Made by a program: the position numbers and the translations under genes
Origin: Pseudarthrobacter sp. NIBRBAC000502772
GTDB lineage: Bacteria > Actinomycetota > Actinomycetes > Actinomycetales > Micrococcaceae
Assembly (NCBI RefSeq): GCF_006517235.1
Contig: NZ_CP041188.1
Location: forward strand, 4,588,001 to 4,652,000
Length of the DNA stretch: 64,000 nt
Direction: 5' to 3'
Notes under the pieces: model-generated
Seen by the model: the letters and a program-made list of their open reading frames with translations, nothing else
Databases searched by the model: none
What the model was told of the DNA's origin: nothing
In this document: one piece after another, positions 10,412 through 18,382 of the stretch
How the letters are laid out: each line of letters opens with the position of its first letter
Position numbering within the stretch: the stretch's first letter is position 1

Positions 10412-11341
10412 TTATTTCACGGCGCCGAGGGACAGGCCCTGGACGAGCTTGTCCTGGGCGGCGAACCCGGCGAACAGCACCGGGAGGGAGATCACGACGG
10501 CGGCCGCGCAGACCTTCGCCAGGAAGAGGCCCTGGCCTGAAACGAAGCCGGTCAGGAAGACGGGCGCCGTTCCCGCCACCACGCCGGTGAGGACCCGGGC
10601 CAGGAGCAGTTCGTTCCAGCTGAAGATGAAGCAGATCAGGGCGGTCGCGGCGATGCCGGGCATCGCGACGGGTGCCACCACCTTGCGAAGCGTGAGGAGC
10701 AGCCCGGCGCCGTCGATCTGGGCGGCTTCGAGCATTTCGACCGGAACTTCAGCGAGGAATGACCGCATCATCCAGACCGCGATCGGGAGGTTCATGGACG
10801 TGTACATCAGGATCAGGAACCAGATGTTATCCAGGGCCCCGACCGTCCTGGCGAAGAGGTAGAGGGGCAGGATCGCAGCCACCACCGGCATCATTTTCGT
10901 GGAGAGGAAGAAGAACATCACGTCTGTCCACTTCTTCACCGGCCGGATGGACAGGGCATAGGCCGCAGGTATGGCCAGGACCAGCACGAGGACTGTGGAC
11001 AGGATGGAGGCTGTGGCGGAGTTGATCAGCGCCGGCCAAGGGCTGACGCCGGATGTTTCGCCGAAGAACTCCCGGTACGCGTCCAGGGTGAGGTTCGCAG
11101 CTATGGACGGCGGGTTCGTGGCGGCGTCCGTTTCTGAGTGGAAGGACGTGAGGATCATCCACATCACAGGGGCGGCGAAGAGCAGTGCGAGCAGCCAGGC
11201 CGCCAGGCCCGCGGCGGTGTTGTTGCGGGTGGGGTCCATGCGCGACTTGCCTCGCCGGAGTGGTCCGGTGGCGCGTGCGGCGAGTGATGTGAAACGGGCC
11301 TGGCCCGACTCACGGGGTGCGGCAGGAGTGAGTGTGCTCAT
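10412..11341 (-). CDS. ABC sugar/polyol transporter permease (CUT1, MalG-type)
   Basis: Inner-membrane permease of a binding-protein-dependent importer, 309 aa with six predicted membrane segments. The cytoplasmic EAA loop EAAQIDGAGLLLTLRKVVAP contacts an ATPase. The ATG at 11341 begins MSTLTPAAP and overlaps the previous gene's stop by 4 nt (ATGA), so this start is preferred over longer readings. Partner of the permease at 11338 and the binding protein at 12333. No ATPase is encoded in the cluster. Confidence 0.93.
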   Translation of the reverse strand: MSTLTPAAPRESGQARFTSLAARATGPLRRGKSRMDPTRNNTAAGLAAWLLALLFAAPVMWMILTSFHSETDAATNPPSIAANLTLDAYREFFGETSGVSPWPALINSATASILSTVLVLVLAIPAAYALSIRPVKKWTDVMFFFLSTKMMPVVAAILPLYLFARTVGALDNIWFLILMYTSMNLPIAVWMMRSFLAEVPVEMLEAAQIDGAGLLLTLRKVVAPVAMPGIAATALICFIFSWNELLLARVLTGVVAGTAPVFLTGFVSGQGLFLAKVCAAAVVISLPVLFAGFAAQDKLVQGLSLGAVK

Positions 11342-12306
11342 CGTGCTGCCTCCTTCTTGAAGAGCGAAAAGACGGTGCGGAGGGCAAAAGTGGCCACGAT
11401 GATGGTGCCAATGACCACTACGACGCCGGCGGCGGAAGCCAGGCCGTATTCGTTGGCGAAGTAGAACGTCTGGTAGATGGCGTACGGCAGGTTGGCGGTG
11501 CCCAGCCCGCCTGCGGTAAGGGTGAAGACTGCGTCGAAGTTCTGCACGATGTAGATCGCGCCGAGCAGACCGCCCAGCTCCAGATATTGGCGCAGGTGCG
11601 GCAGGGTGAGGTGGCGGAAGATCGCCCACGGTGTGGCGCCGTCCATCTGGGCCGCCTCCACAGTGTCCATGGGACGTGACTGCAGGCCCGCGAGCAGGAT
11701 GAGCATCATAAAGGGCGTCCACTGCCAGACCAGGGACACGATGACGGCCATCATCGGGGCCTGGGACAGCAGGTCCAGCTGGGGCGCTGTGGTGCTGCCG
11801 AAGAGGGACCAGAGCCAGGTCAGGATGCCGTTGATCAGCCCGTAGGTGGGGTTGAGCAAGGCGTGCTTCCAGATGAGGGCCGCGGCGACGGGCACCACCA
11901 GGAACGGTGCGATCAGCAGCGTCCGTGCCAGTCCGCGGCCGATGAACTTCTTGTCCAGCAGCAGGGCCAGGCCCAGCCCGACGACCAGGCTGGCCAGGAC
12001 CACCGAGACGGTGAGGAGGATGGTGGTGAAGATGGCCTGGCGCAGGTCCGGATCGGTGAGGACCGTGACGTAGTTTTCCACGCCGGCGAAGGCCGTCTTG
12101 TCAGGGCTCAGGCTGTTCCAGTTCAGGAACGAGATGATCAGCGTCACCACGAACGGAAGCTGGGTGACAAGAATGAGGAAGATCAGGGCCGGAAGCAGCG
12201 GTGCACGCCGGGCCCAGGCCAGGGCGCGTTCCCGCGACCGGGTGTCTCTTTGAGGTTTGGCTGCGTGGTGTCCCGGGCGGGAGATGCGCGCCGTTGCGGT
12301 AGTCAT
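11338..12306 (-). CDS. ABC sugar/polyol transporter permease (CUT1, MalF-type)
   Basis: First permease of the polyol importer, 322 aa. A basic N-terminal tail precedes membrane segments beginning at LLPALIFLILVTQLPFVV. The EAA loop is EAAQMDGATPWAIFRHLTLP. The ATG at 12306 is chosen because CAGGAG lies 7 nt before it; an upstream ATG at 12330 has no such site. It is separated from the binding-protein gene by 26 nt and overlaps the next permease by ATGA. Confidence 0.93.
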   Translation of the reverse strand: MTTATARISRPGHHAAKPQRDTRSRERALAWARRAPLLPALIFLILVTQLPFVVTLIISFLNWNSLSPDKTAFAGVENYVTVLTDPDLRQAIFTTILLTVSVVLASLVVGLGLALLLDKKFIGRGLARTLLIAPFLVVPVAAALIWKHALLNPTYGLINGILTWLWSLFGSTTAPQLDLLSQAPMMAVIVSLVWQWTPFMMLILLAGLQSRPMDTVEAAQMDGATPWAIFRHLTLPHLRQYLELGGLLGAIYIVQNFDAVFTLTAGGLGTANLPYAIYQTFYFANEYGLASAAGVVVVIGTIIVATFALRTVFSLFKKEAAR

Positions 12307-12332
12307 GAGGTTCTCCTGCTGTTCGGTCATTG

Positions 12333-13679
12333 CTACTTGTACTTATTGCCGACTTTTTGGGCGGCTTCCTGGCCCTTGGCCAGTGCGTCGGCCACAGTGC
12401 CCTGGCCCGCGATGGCGGAGCTGACGCCCTGGGAGACGTTGGTGCCCAAGGCGGCGAACTCCGGGATACCGAAGAACTGAATGCCGACGGCGGGACGTTC
12501 CTGCGTGCCAGGGTTCTTCGGGTCGGCGTTCTCAATGGCGAAGCGTTCGGCCTCGAAGAACGGCGCCGCCTTTTGGAATTCTTTGTTCTCGTAGGTGGAG
12601 ATGCGCTTGCCGGAGGGAACCTTTGCCCAGCCGAGCTTGGACGCCACGAGTGCTTCGTAGTCCTTCGAGCTGGCCCAGGCGATGAACTTCCCCGCCGCGT
12701 CCTGCTTCTTTGAGGCCGCCTGCACAGCCCATGACCAGGTCCAGAGCCAGCCGGAGGATTTGGTTTCCTTGACCGGGGCCTGGGCGTAGCCGATCTTCCC
12801 CTTCACCGGTGACGTATCGGCTTCCAGGGCGCCTGCGGCCGACGTGGCGTCGTACCACATGGCCACTTTGCTCTGGCTCATGTTGTTCAGGCACTCGGTG
12901 AAGCCCGCCTGCGCGGCTCCTGCCTCACCGTGTTCGCGGACCAGCTTGGTGTAGAACTCCACCGCTGCCGTGAACTCCGGACTGTTGACCTGTGCATTCC
13001 AATCCTTGTCGAACCACGTGCCGCCGTACGTGTTCACCACGGTGGTCAGCGGTGCGAAGACCTGGCCCCAGCCCGGCTGGCCGCGCAGGCAGATCCCCTT
13101 CATCCCCGGAGCAGCACCGTCGGCCTGCGCCGCTATTGCCGCGACTTCATCCCAGGTGGGCTTCTCCGGCATGGTCAGGCCCTTGGCCTCCAGGATGTCT
13201 TTCCGGTACATCAGGAAGGAGGACTCGCCGTAGAACGGTTCGCCGTAAAGCTTGCCGTCCTCTCCGGTAAGCGAGGCCGTGTACGCCGGCAGGATGTCGT
13301 CCTGGTCAAAGCCGGCATCGTTGGCTACGTTGTCCAGCGGTGCGAGCCAGCCATTGGCGGAGTAGAACGGGATCTCGTAGTTCGACAGCGAGGCTACATC
13401 GTACTGGCCGGCCTGGCTGGAGAACTCCTGGCTGATCTTGGCGCGGACGTCGTTCTCCGGCAGGATCGTGTAGTTGACCTTGATGCCGGTTTCCTTGGTG
13501 AAATTATCGGCGGTGAGCCGCTGCAGGTCCTCCATCTGGGGGTTGTTCACCATCAGGACGTTGATGCTGTTGGGGTCTCCGGCGGAATTGCCTCCGCCGG
13601 CGCCGGCACAGGCCGAGGCGCTAAGGGCCACGCACAGGGCGCCGGCGGCAATCGCGGCAGCGCGCATTTTTGGGCGCAT
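12333..13679 (-). CDS. Extracellular polyol/sugar-binding lipoprotein of an ABC importer (SmoE-like)
   Basis: Captures the polyol outside the membrane and delivers it to the two permeases. Signal peptide ends in a lipobox with acceptor cysteine C24 (SASAC). The mature part is a 448-aa family-1 (SBP_bac_1) solute-binding protein with ENDVRAKISQEFSSQAGQYDV and GEPFYGESSFLMYRKDIL, features shared with sorbitol/mannitol-binding proteins. First gene of the minus-strand polyol operon, preceded by AAAGGAG. The divergent AraC gene begins 273 nt away. Confidence 0.93.
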   Translation of the reverse strand: MRPKMRAAAIAAGALCVALSASACAGAGGGNSAGDPNSINVLMVNNPQMEDLQRLTADNFTKETGIKVNYTILPENDVRAKISQEFSSQAGQYDVASLSNYEIPFYSANGWLAPLDNVANDAGFDQDDILPAYTASLTGEDGKLYGEPFYGESSFLMYRKDILEAKGLTMPEKPTWDEVAAIAAQADGAAPGMKGICLRGQPGWGQVFAPLTTVVNTYGGTWFDKDWNAQVNSPEFTAAVEFYTKLVREHGEAGAAQAGFTECLNNMSQSKVAMWYDATSAAGALEADTSPVKGKIGYAQAPVKETKSSGWLWTWSWAVQAASKKQDAAGKFIAWASSKDYEALVASKLGWAKVPSGKRISTYENKEFQKAAPFFEAERFAIENADPKNPGTQERPAVGIQFFGIPEFAALGTNVSQGVSSAIAGQGTVADALAKGQEAAQKVGNKYK

Positions 13680-13952
13680 TGAGGACTCCTTTGTTCTTCA
13701 GGGGGTACACAACCAGCTCGCGTCGACTGCGGTATCGACGTACTCGGCCTGGGGGGTCCGGTCATCGGGATTTCGATGTGCCGGGCTGGTATTCCTCAAC
13801 TTTAGGCGTGTGGGGTAGGGCACAACTAGCGCCCTGGATGCCAGTTTCTGATACTAATTTTCCCTACCGGCTTTCCGTGCGCAGGCGCTACTGTGGGAAG
13901 GCGCCAACGGCGCTGTCCATATTTCATGAACCCGGATCCCTGGAGAACCACT
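13680..13952. promoter_or_regulatory. Divergent intergenic region between the polyol operon and araC-type regulator
   Basis: 273 nt without a supported gene. It must hold the promoters of the leftward polyol operon and the rightward AraC gene. The stretch GATACTAATTTTCCC (about 13851-13865) is the most A/T-rich segment. No clear pair of AraC half-sites could be identified by eye. Confidence 0.5.
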
Positions 13953-14876
13953 ATGAGCGCTGCAGATCCCAGCGACGGGGCATCGGCCAGGCTCGCCGAA
14001 AGACTACTGGGTATGCGTGCCAGCCGCGAGGTCGTACCGCCGGATCCGAACCATTCTGTCCGGTGGCATGAGCATGACTATCCCACCGCGGCGGCCCGCT
14101 GGAACTACCATCCCGAGTACGAGATCCACCTGATCAGGAAGGGCACTGGCAAGTTCATCGTCGGGGACCATATCGGCACATTCGAGGCAGGGCACGTGTC
14201 CCTGGTGGGATCAGGACTGCCCCACGACTGGGTCAGCGACCTCGAGCCCGGCGAGGTCATTGAAGGCAGGGACGCCCTGATCCAGTTCGATGGAAAGTGG
14301 GTGGAGCAGACCGCGGCGTTGGTTCCGGAGCTGGCCGAGATCGAGCCCCTGCTGGAACAGTCCGCCCGCGGGATCGAGTTCCTCGGACGCACGGCACGGG
14401 ATGCGGCCGCCTCCATCGAAGCGATGGGCACGTCCACCGGGTTAGGACGGCTGCACCACCTGGTGGAACTGTTCGCCATTCTTGCGCAGTCACCACTGCA
14501 GGACCGGCGCTACCTTGCGGACGAATGGTTCAGGCCACAGCTGGACGGACAGGCCGCGGCCGTGGTGGACATCGTCCTGGAGTATGTGTTCGGCAATCAC
14601 GCCGGCAGCGTCAAGATGTCCGAGGCGGCGGCCCTGGTGGGAATGTCCGAACCAACCTTCTCGAAATACTTCAAGCGCGCCACCGGCCAAAACTTCAGCG
14701 ATCTGGTCCGCAAACTCCGGTTGGCCCATGCACGGCGGCTGCTGGAGCGCAGCGACAAACCCATCTCGGACATTTGCTACGAAGTCGGGTTTTCGAACCT
14801 GTCCAACTTCAACCGGCATTTCCTCAACGACGCCGGCGAGACACCCCGGAGCTACCGCCAACGGGTGCAGGGCTGA
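13953..14876 (+). CDS. AraC-family transcriptional regulator with N-terminal cupin sensor
   Basis: Probable activator of the adjacent divergent polyol operon. The N-terminal cupin-like ligand domain includes HEHDYPTAAARWNYHPEYEIHL and GDHIGTFEAGHVSLVGSGLPHDW. The C-terminal double helix-turn-helix of about 100 residues contains MSEAAALVGMSEPTFSKYFKRATG and the second helix IGFSNLSNFNRHF-like VGFSNLSNFNRHFL with the closing TPRSYRQ. The ATG at 13953 is preceded by TGGAGA at suitable spacing. An in-frame ATG at 13926 has no such site. About 307 aa. Confidence 0.88.
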   Translation: MSAADPSDGASARLAERLLGMRASREVVPPDPNHSVRWHEHDYPTAAARWNYHPEYEIHLIRKGTGKFIVGDHIGTFEAGHVSLVGSGLPHDWVSDLEPGEVIEGRDALIQFDGKWVEQTAALVPELAEIEPLLEQSARGIEFLGRTARDAAASIEAMGTSTGLGRLHHLVELFAILAQSPLQDRRYLADEWFRPQLDGQAAAVVDIVLEYVFGNHAGSVKMSEAAALVGMSEPTFSKYFKRATGQNFSDLVRKLRLAHARRLLERSDKPISDICYEVGFSNLSNFNRHFLNDAGETPRSYRQRVQG

Positions 14877-14940
14877 GCACTTCCGACGCGTCCAAAGCCA
14901 TCGGCGAGCTAGAGTGAAAGCCAAATTTCGAGGAGGCCGC

Positions 14941-15366
14941 ATGGAGAAGGAACCAACGTCGCCGCAGGCCAAAGATCCCGGGCCCTTCTACCACGGCACC
15001 AAAGCCGAACTGAAGCCCGGGGACTTGCTGAAACCCGGCTATGCCTCGAATTTCGGGGAGCGAAAGACGGCGAACTACATCTACCTGACCGCGACGTTGG
15101 ATGCGGCCACCTGGGGAGCGGAACTCGGGGTGGGCGAGGGACCAGGCCGGATCTACCGGGTGGAACCCACAGGCCCCTTCGAGGATGATCCTCATCTGAC
15201 GGACAAGAGGTTCCCGGGCAACCCGACGAGGTCATACCGTACCCAGGAGCCCCTGCGGGTAGTTGACGAGATCCTGGATTGGCAGCCCCATTCCCCCGAG
15301 GTGCTTCAGAACATGCGGGACCACCTTGAAGAACTCAAACGGCTGGGCATCGAGGCAATCAACTGA
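14941..15366 (+). CDS. arr: Rifampin ADP-ribosyltransferase
   Basis: Inactivates rifamycins by ADP-ribosylation using NAD+. The 141-aa protein carries the family signature throughout: FYHGTKAELKPGDLL, NYIYLTATLDAATWGAELG, RIYRVEPTGPFEDDP and KFPGNPTRSYR-like RFPGNPTRSYRTQEPL. H18, Y48 and D83 align with the three catalytic residues known from mycobacterial Arr (H19, Y49, D84). The ATG is preceded by GAGGAGG. Base composition matches the surroundings and no integron, IS or att sequence is visible, so it looks like a resident chromosomal gene, as in many actinobacteria. Confidence 0.95.
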   Translation: MEKEPTSPQAKDPGPFYHGTKAELKPGDLLKPGYASNFGERKTANYIYLTATLDAATWGAELGVGEGPGRIYRVEPTGPFEDDPHLTDKRFPGNPTRSYRTQEPLRVVDEILDWQPHSPEVLQNMRDHLEELKRLGIEAIN

Positions 15367-15596
15367 ACTCCAGCCCTGCGCAGGCGCAGAGAGCTCCGGC
15401 CGGGCAGACCCGCCGGATCGGCGAGGGACTGGCAGTGCGGGGCGAGGAGGTCCAGGATGCCGGACCGGACATCAAATCCTGGCTACAGCGCACCGGGCTG
15501 CTCAAAATCTAGCCCACCGCAGACGCCTCCGCCCAGCTTGTTCCATCGCGGTAGCCAAGGAAATCTTTAGCTCCTGAATCCGCGCACCGCCGAGGA
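15367..15596. other. Intergenic stretch with a possible decayed reading frame
   Basis: 230 nt between arr and palindrome copy 3. One plus-strand frame reads GEEVQDAGPDIKSWLQRTG and ends at TAG 15510-15512 without a convincing start or ribosome site. It could be the remnant of a longer gene or chance. Nothing else is seen. Confidence 0.3.
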
Positions 15597-15630
15597 GCGG
15601 ACGACGGCGGGACCTCCCGCCGTCGTCCGC
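15597..15630. repeat. Intergenic palindrome copy 3 (perfect 16-bp arms)
   Basis: Left arm GCGGACGACGGCGGGA, loop CC, right arm the exact reverse complement. It lies between convergent gene ends (arr and the alpha/beta hydrolase), 8 nt from the hydrolase stop. This copy represents the consensus of the family. Confidence 0.92.
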
Positions 15631-15638
15631 TCTCTGTT

Positions 15639-16415
15639 TCAGAGGGGTGCTTTAGCGGCGATGAACTGCCGGATCCACTGAATGGTTTCCGGGCGGTCCA
15701 GGTGGAGGCCGTGGCCGGCGCCCGGGACCTTGACCAGCGTGGAGCGGCGGATGTGCCGGTGCAGCTGGAGGGCGTTTGGCATGGGCGTCAGAGCGTCATC
15801 GGTGCCGTGGAGGATGAGGGTGGGAGATTCGATGGAGCCGAGCTGGCTCCATGCGTCGTGGTCCCGGCTGGCGCGGAAGTGGCGTGCTTTGGCCCAGGCC
15901 GTGGCCCGCGAATTGAAGAAGGTGTGTGTTGCCTCCGGGCGGTCCGCAGCCCATTCCGGTGCGAAGAAGAGGGGCTCGAGGCGCACCATGTCGCCGCTGA
16001 CCAGAGCTTCCATGGCGTCCTTGGTGGGCTCGGCTCCGGGCAGCTTGCCCCCGCTGGTCGCGGCAAGGATCAGCGTGCAAACACTCTGCGGATGGTCGAT
16101 CGCGAGCCATTGGGCCACCCGCCCGCCCATGGAGTGGCCGTACACGTGTGCCGACTCGACGTTCGCCGCTTTGAGGACTGCAACAGCGTCGGCGGCAAGG
16201 AGCCTCGTGGTGTAGCGGCCGGCGTCGCCATTGCTGCTCCCGCCGATCCCCCGGTGGTCGAAGCGGATAACGCGGAAATGCTCAGCGAGGGCCTTGGCTG
16301 TTGGTCCCCAGCCGTCCATGGCCGTTGCCTGGCCGGCGACCAGAAGGAGGGGCTCGCCCTGCCCTTCTTCGACCCACGCCAGTTCGGCGCCGTCGGGAGC
16401 CAGGGCAATCTTCAC
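15639..16415 (-). CDS. Alpha/beta hydrolase
   Basis: Cytoplasmic serine hydrolase, 258 aa. The nucleophile elbow GHSMGG contains S95; the acid is probably the aspartate in LHGTDDALTP and the base the histidine in PGAGHGLHLD. The oxyanion region is reached through LLLVAGQATAMDGW. The cap region is short. The fold is shared by esterases, haloperoxidase-like hydrolases and enol-lactone hydrolases, so no substrate is assigned. No ribosome site stands out. The neighbours arr and the DtxR-type regulator suggest no role. Confidence 0.85.
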   Translation of the reverse strand: MKIALAPDGAELAWVEEGQGEPLLLVAGQATAMDGWGPTAKALAEHFRVIRFDHRGIGGSSNGDAGRYTTRLLAADAVAVLKAANVESAHVYGHSMGGRVAQWLAIDHPQSVCTLILAATSGGKLPGAEPTKDAMEALVSGDMVRLEPLFFAPEWAADRPEATHTFFNSRATAWAKARHFRASRDHDAWSQLGSIESPTLILHGTDDALTPMPNALQLHRHIRRSTLVKVPGAGHGLHLDRPETIQWIRQFIAAKAPL

Positions 16416-16509
16416 CGTGACACTCTATCTTTACGCACGGCCAGGGCGCTGTGGTGCAGGGCACGGCGGGCATAGACGGGCCAACCCGGAACGCCGTCCG
16501 GAGGGCCCT

Positions 16510-17178
16510 TTAATTTGCCACTACCCAGATGGATTCTGCTGCGGAGGGGCCCAGATCAACGTCGCGGTCCCCAACCCGAATCGTGGTCACGTCAGCATAC
16601 GGGCGGTGTGCCAAGACTTGGAGCCGGGTGTCCGGTCCCAGCCCGAGCTGGGTGAAGTACCGGAGCATGTCCGGGTCCGCGTCCGAGATTCTGGTGATGG
16701 TGACCGTCTGTTCCGGTTCCACGGATGTCAGGGGATCCCCTTGCGGCGGGTGGGGCAGCCCATCCCCCGAGGGGATGGGGTCTCCGTGGGGATCCCTCGT
16801 GGGGTGGCCAAGCTTCTCGTCGATGCGCCGGATCATGGTGTCGGAAACGGCGTGCTCAAGGATCTCGGCCTCGTCGTGCACCTCATCCCAGCCGTATCCC
16901 AGAATCTGTACGAGGAATGTTTCCAGGAGGCGGTGCCTGCGCACCATTTCGACGGCGTGTGCCCGGCCGGCGGGCGTCAGCTCGATGCTGCCATAGGGGG
17001 CATGAGTGACCAGGCCCTGCTTTGCCAGCCGACGGATGCCGTCCGAAACGGTTGACGGTTTGACCGCCATCCGCTCGGCCATGGCGCCAACAGTGATGGG
17101 AGCCTCTGCCCATTCCGTTGAGGACCAGATCATCTTCAGGTAGTCCTGCGCGGAAGCTGTCAGCTCGGAGACGGTCAT
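16510..17178 (-). CDS. DtxR/MntR-family metal-dependent transcriptional repressor
   Basis: Senses Mn(II) or Fe(II) and represses the adjacent genes when metal is bound. N-terminal winged helix (AQDYLKMIWSSTEWAEAPITVGAMAERM-type fold, with VKPSTVSDGIRRLAKQGLV as recognition helix). The metal-binding dimerisation domain has EMVRRHRLLETFL and WDEVHDEAEILEHAVSD, with the E/H ligands typical of the family. A Gly/Pro-rich linker (about 130-150) leads to an SH3-like FeoA domain (VTITRISDADPDMLRYFTQLGLGPDT), giving IdeR-like length (222 aa). It is divergent from the oxidase gene with a palindromic operator between them. Confidence 0.92.
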   Translation of the reverse strand: MTVSELTASAQDYLKMIWSSTEWAEAPITVGAMAERMAVKPSTVSDGIRRLAKQGLVTHAPYGSIELTPAGRAHAVEMVRRHRLLETFLVQILGYGWDEVHDEAEILEHAVSDTMIRRIDEKLGHPTRDPHGDPIPSGDGLPHPPQGDPLTSVEPEQTVTITRISDADPDMLRYFTQLGLGPDTRLQVLAHRPYADVTTIRVGDRDVDLGPSAAESIWVVAN

Positions 17179-17205
17179 ATCCCCATATTACCAGCCGAAC
17201 ATGAA

Positions 17206-17223
17206 TGTTAGACTGGCCTAACA
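17206..17223. promoter_or_regulatory. Candidate DtxR/MntR-type operator
   Basis: TGTTAG-ACTGGC-CTAACA: perfect 6-bp inverted arms with a 6-bp spacer, resembling DtxR-family boxes (TTAGGNTAGCCTAA-like). It lies 28 nt before the repressor ATG and 26 nt before the multicopper oxidase ATG, so binding could control both directions at once. Seen directly; the identity of the binding protein is inferred from position and resemblance. Confidence 0.75.
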
Positions 17224-17248
17224 AAAGTGTTTGATCAATGGAGATAAA

Positions 17249-18382
17249 ATGGACGGCACGCCGAAAACCAAAGGAAAGACGATGCCGACGCGCCGTGCCA
17301 TGCTCGCAGGAGCGGCGGCTTTCGCCGCGGCGCCTGCGCTGGTCGGATGGGTGCCGTTGGACTCCAAGGATCCCGGGCACCATGCCGGGCACGGCACGGT
17401 CTCCGGTCAGGCGGCGAAGACCACCACGGACGGTTCCTCTGCGGCAGGCGCTGGTTCGTCCCGCACGGACTCCGGCCACCTGGCGAACCATGCCGGTCAC
17501 GCAGGCTTCGCCGGCGGGTCCGTCCCGCCGGAGCGCGCCGGGATCGACCCAACCGCGATCCTGCACGATTTTGACCGGGGGAAAACCAGCACTCTTCCGG
17601 ACGGCCGCACCCTCCGGGAGTGGGACATCGTCGCGGTGGACAAAGATTTCGAGATCGCCCCGGGCGTGACGTTCCCGGGCTGGAGCTACAACGGCCGGAT
17701 CCCCGGTCCGACCCTCTGGGCGCAGGAAGGCGACGCCCTCAGGATCCACTTCACCAACGCTGGCGCACACCTCCACACCATCCACTTCCACGGGATCCAC
17801 CGGGCAGAGATGGACGGCACCCCGGGGATCGGCGCCGGGTCCATCGCCCCGGGCCAAAGCTTCACCTACGAATTCGATGCCACCCCGTTCGGCACCCACC
17901 TCTATCACTGCCACCAGTCACCGCTGGCCCCGCACATCGCCAAGGGCCTCTACGGCGGCTTCATCATCGAACCCAAGGAAGGCCGGCCGAAAGCCGACAA
18001 CGAGATGGTCATGGTGATGAACGGCTACAACACCGACGGCGGCGACGACAACGAGTTCTACTCCGTCAACGGGCTGCCCTTCCACTTCATGGACTTCCCT
18101 GTCCAGGTCAGGCAGCACGAGCTGGTCCGGATCCACCTGATCAACGTCCTCGAATACGATCCGATCAATTCCTTCCACGTGCACGGGAACTTCTTCCACT
18201 ACTACCCCACCGGCACCATGCTGACTCCCGCTGAGTTCACGGACACCATCTCCCAGGTACAGGGCCAGCGGGGCATTGTGGAGATCCGCTTCCCGTACCC
18301 GGGCAAGTACATGTTCCACGCCCACAAGACCGAGTTCGCTGAACTGGGCTGGATGGGTTTCTTCGAGGTGAGCCCATCATGA
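17249..18382 (+). CDS. Tat-exported multicopper oxidase (two cupredoxin domains)
   Basis: Probably oxidises a metal ion or organic substrate outside the membrane. A twin-arginine signal (TRRAMLAGAAAFAAAPALVG, R15-R16) is followed by a His/Gly-rich linker. Domain 1 has HTIHFHG and the type-1 copper motif YHCHQSPLAPHIAKGLYGG; domain 2 has FHVHGNFFHYYP and ends FHAHKTEFAELGWMG. The C-terminal copper motif has HAH where three-domain laccases have HCH, so the type-1 site is in the first domain, a two-domain arrangement. The ATG at 17249 with upstream GGAG is chosen; a TTG at 17231 is possible. Its last 4 bases overlap the ZIP gene. Confidence 0.9.
   Translation: MDGTPKTKGKTMPTRRAMLAGAAAFAAAPALVGWVPLDSKDPGHHAGHGTVSGQAAKTTTDGSSAAGAGSSRTDSGHLANHAGHAGFAGGSVPPERAGIDPTAILHDFDRGKTSTLPDGRTLREWDIVAVDKDFEIAPGVTFPGWSYNGRIPGPTLWAQEGDALRIHFTNAGAHLHTIHFHGIHRAEMDGTPGIGAGSIAPGQSFTYEFDATPFGTHLYHCHQSPLAPHIAKGLYGGFIIEPKEGRPKADNEMVMVMNGYNTDGGDDNEFYSVNGLPFHFMDFPVQVRQHELVRIHLINVLEYDPINSFHVHGNFFHYYPTGTMLTPAEFTDTISQVQGQRGIVEIRFPYPGKYMFHAHKTEFAELGWMGFFEVSPS

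Noticed and set aside
14941..15366. arr as an integron cassette or recent acquisition
   Set aside because: No attC-like site, integrase, IS or composition change around it.
15367..15512. Short plus-strand reading frame ending GLLKI* after arr
   Set aside because: No start or ribosome site and no family; too little to call a gene.
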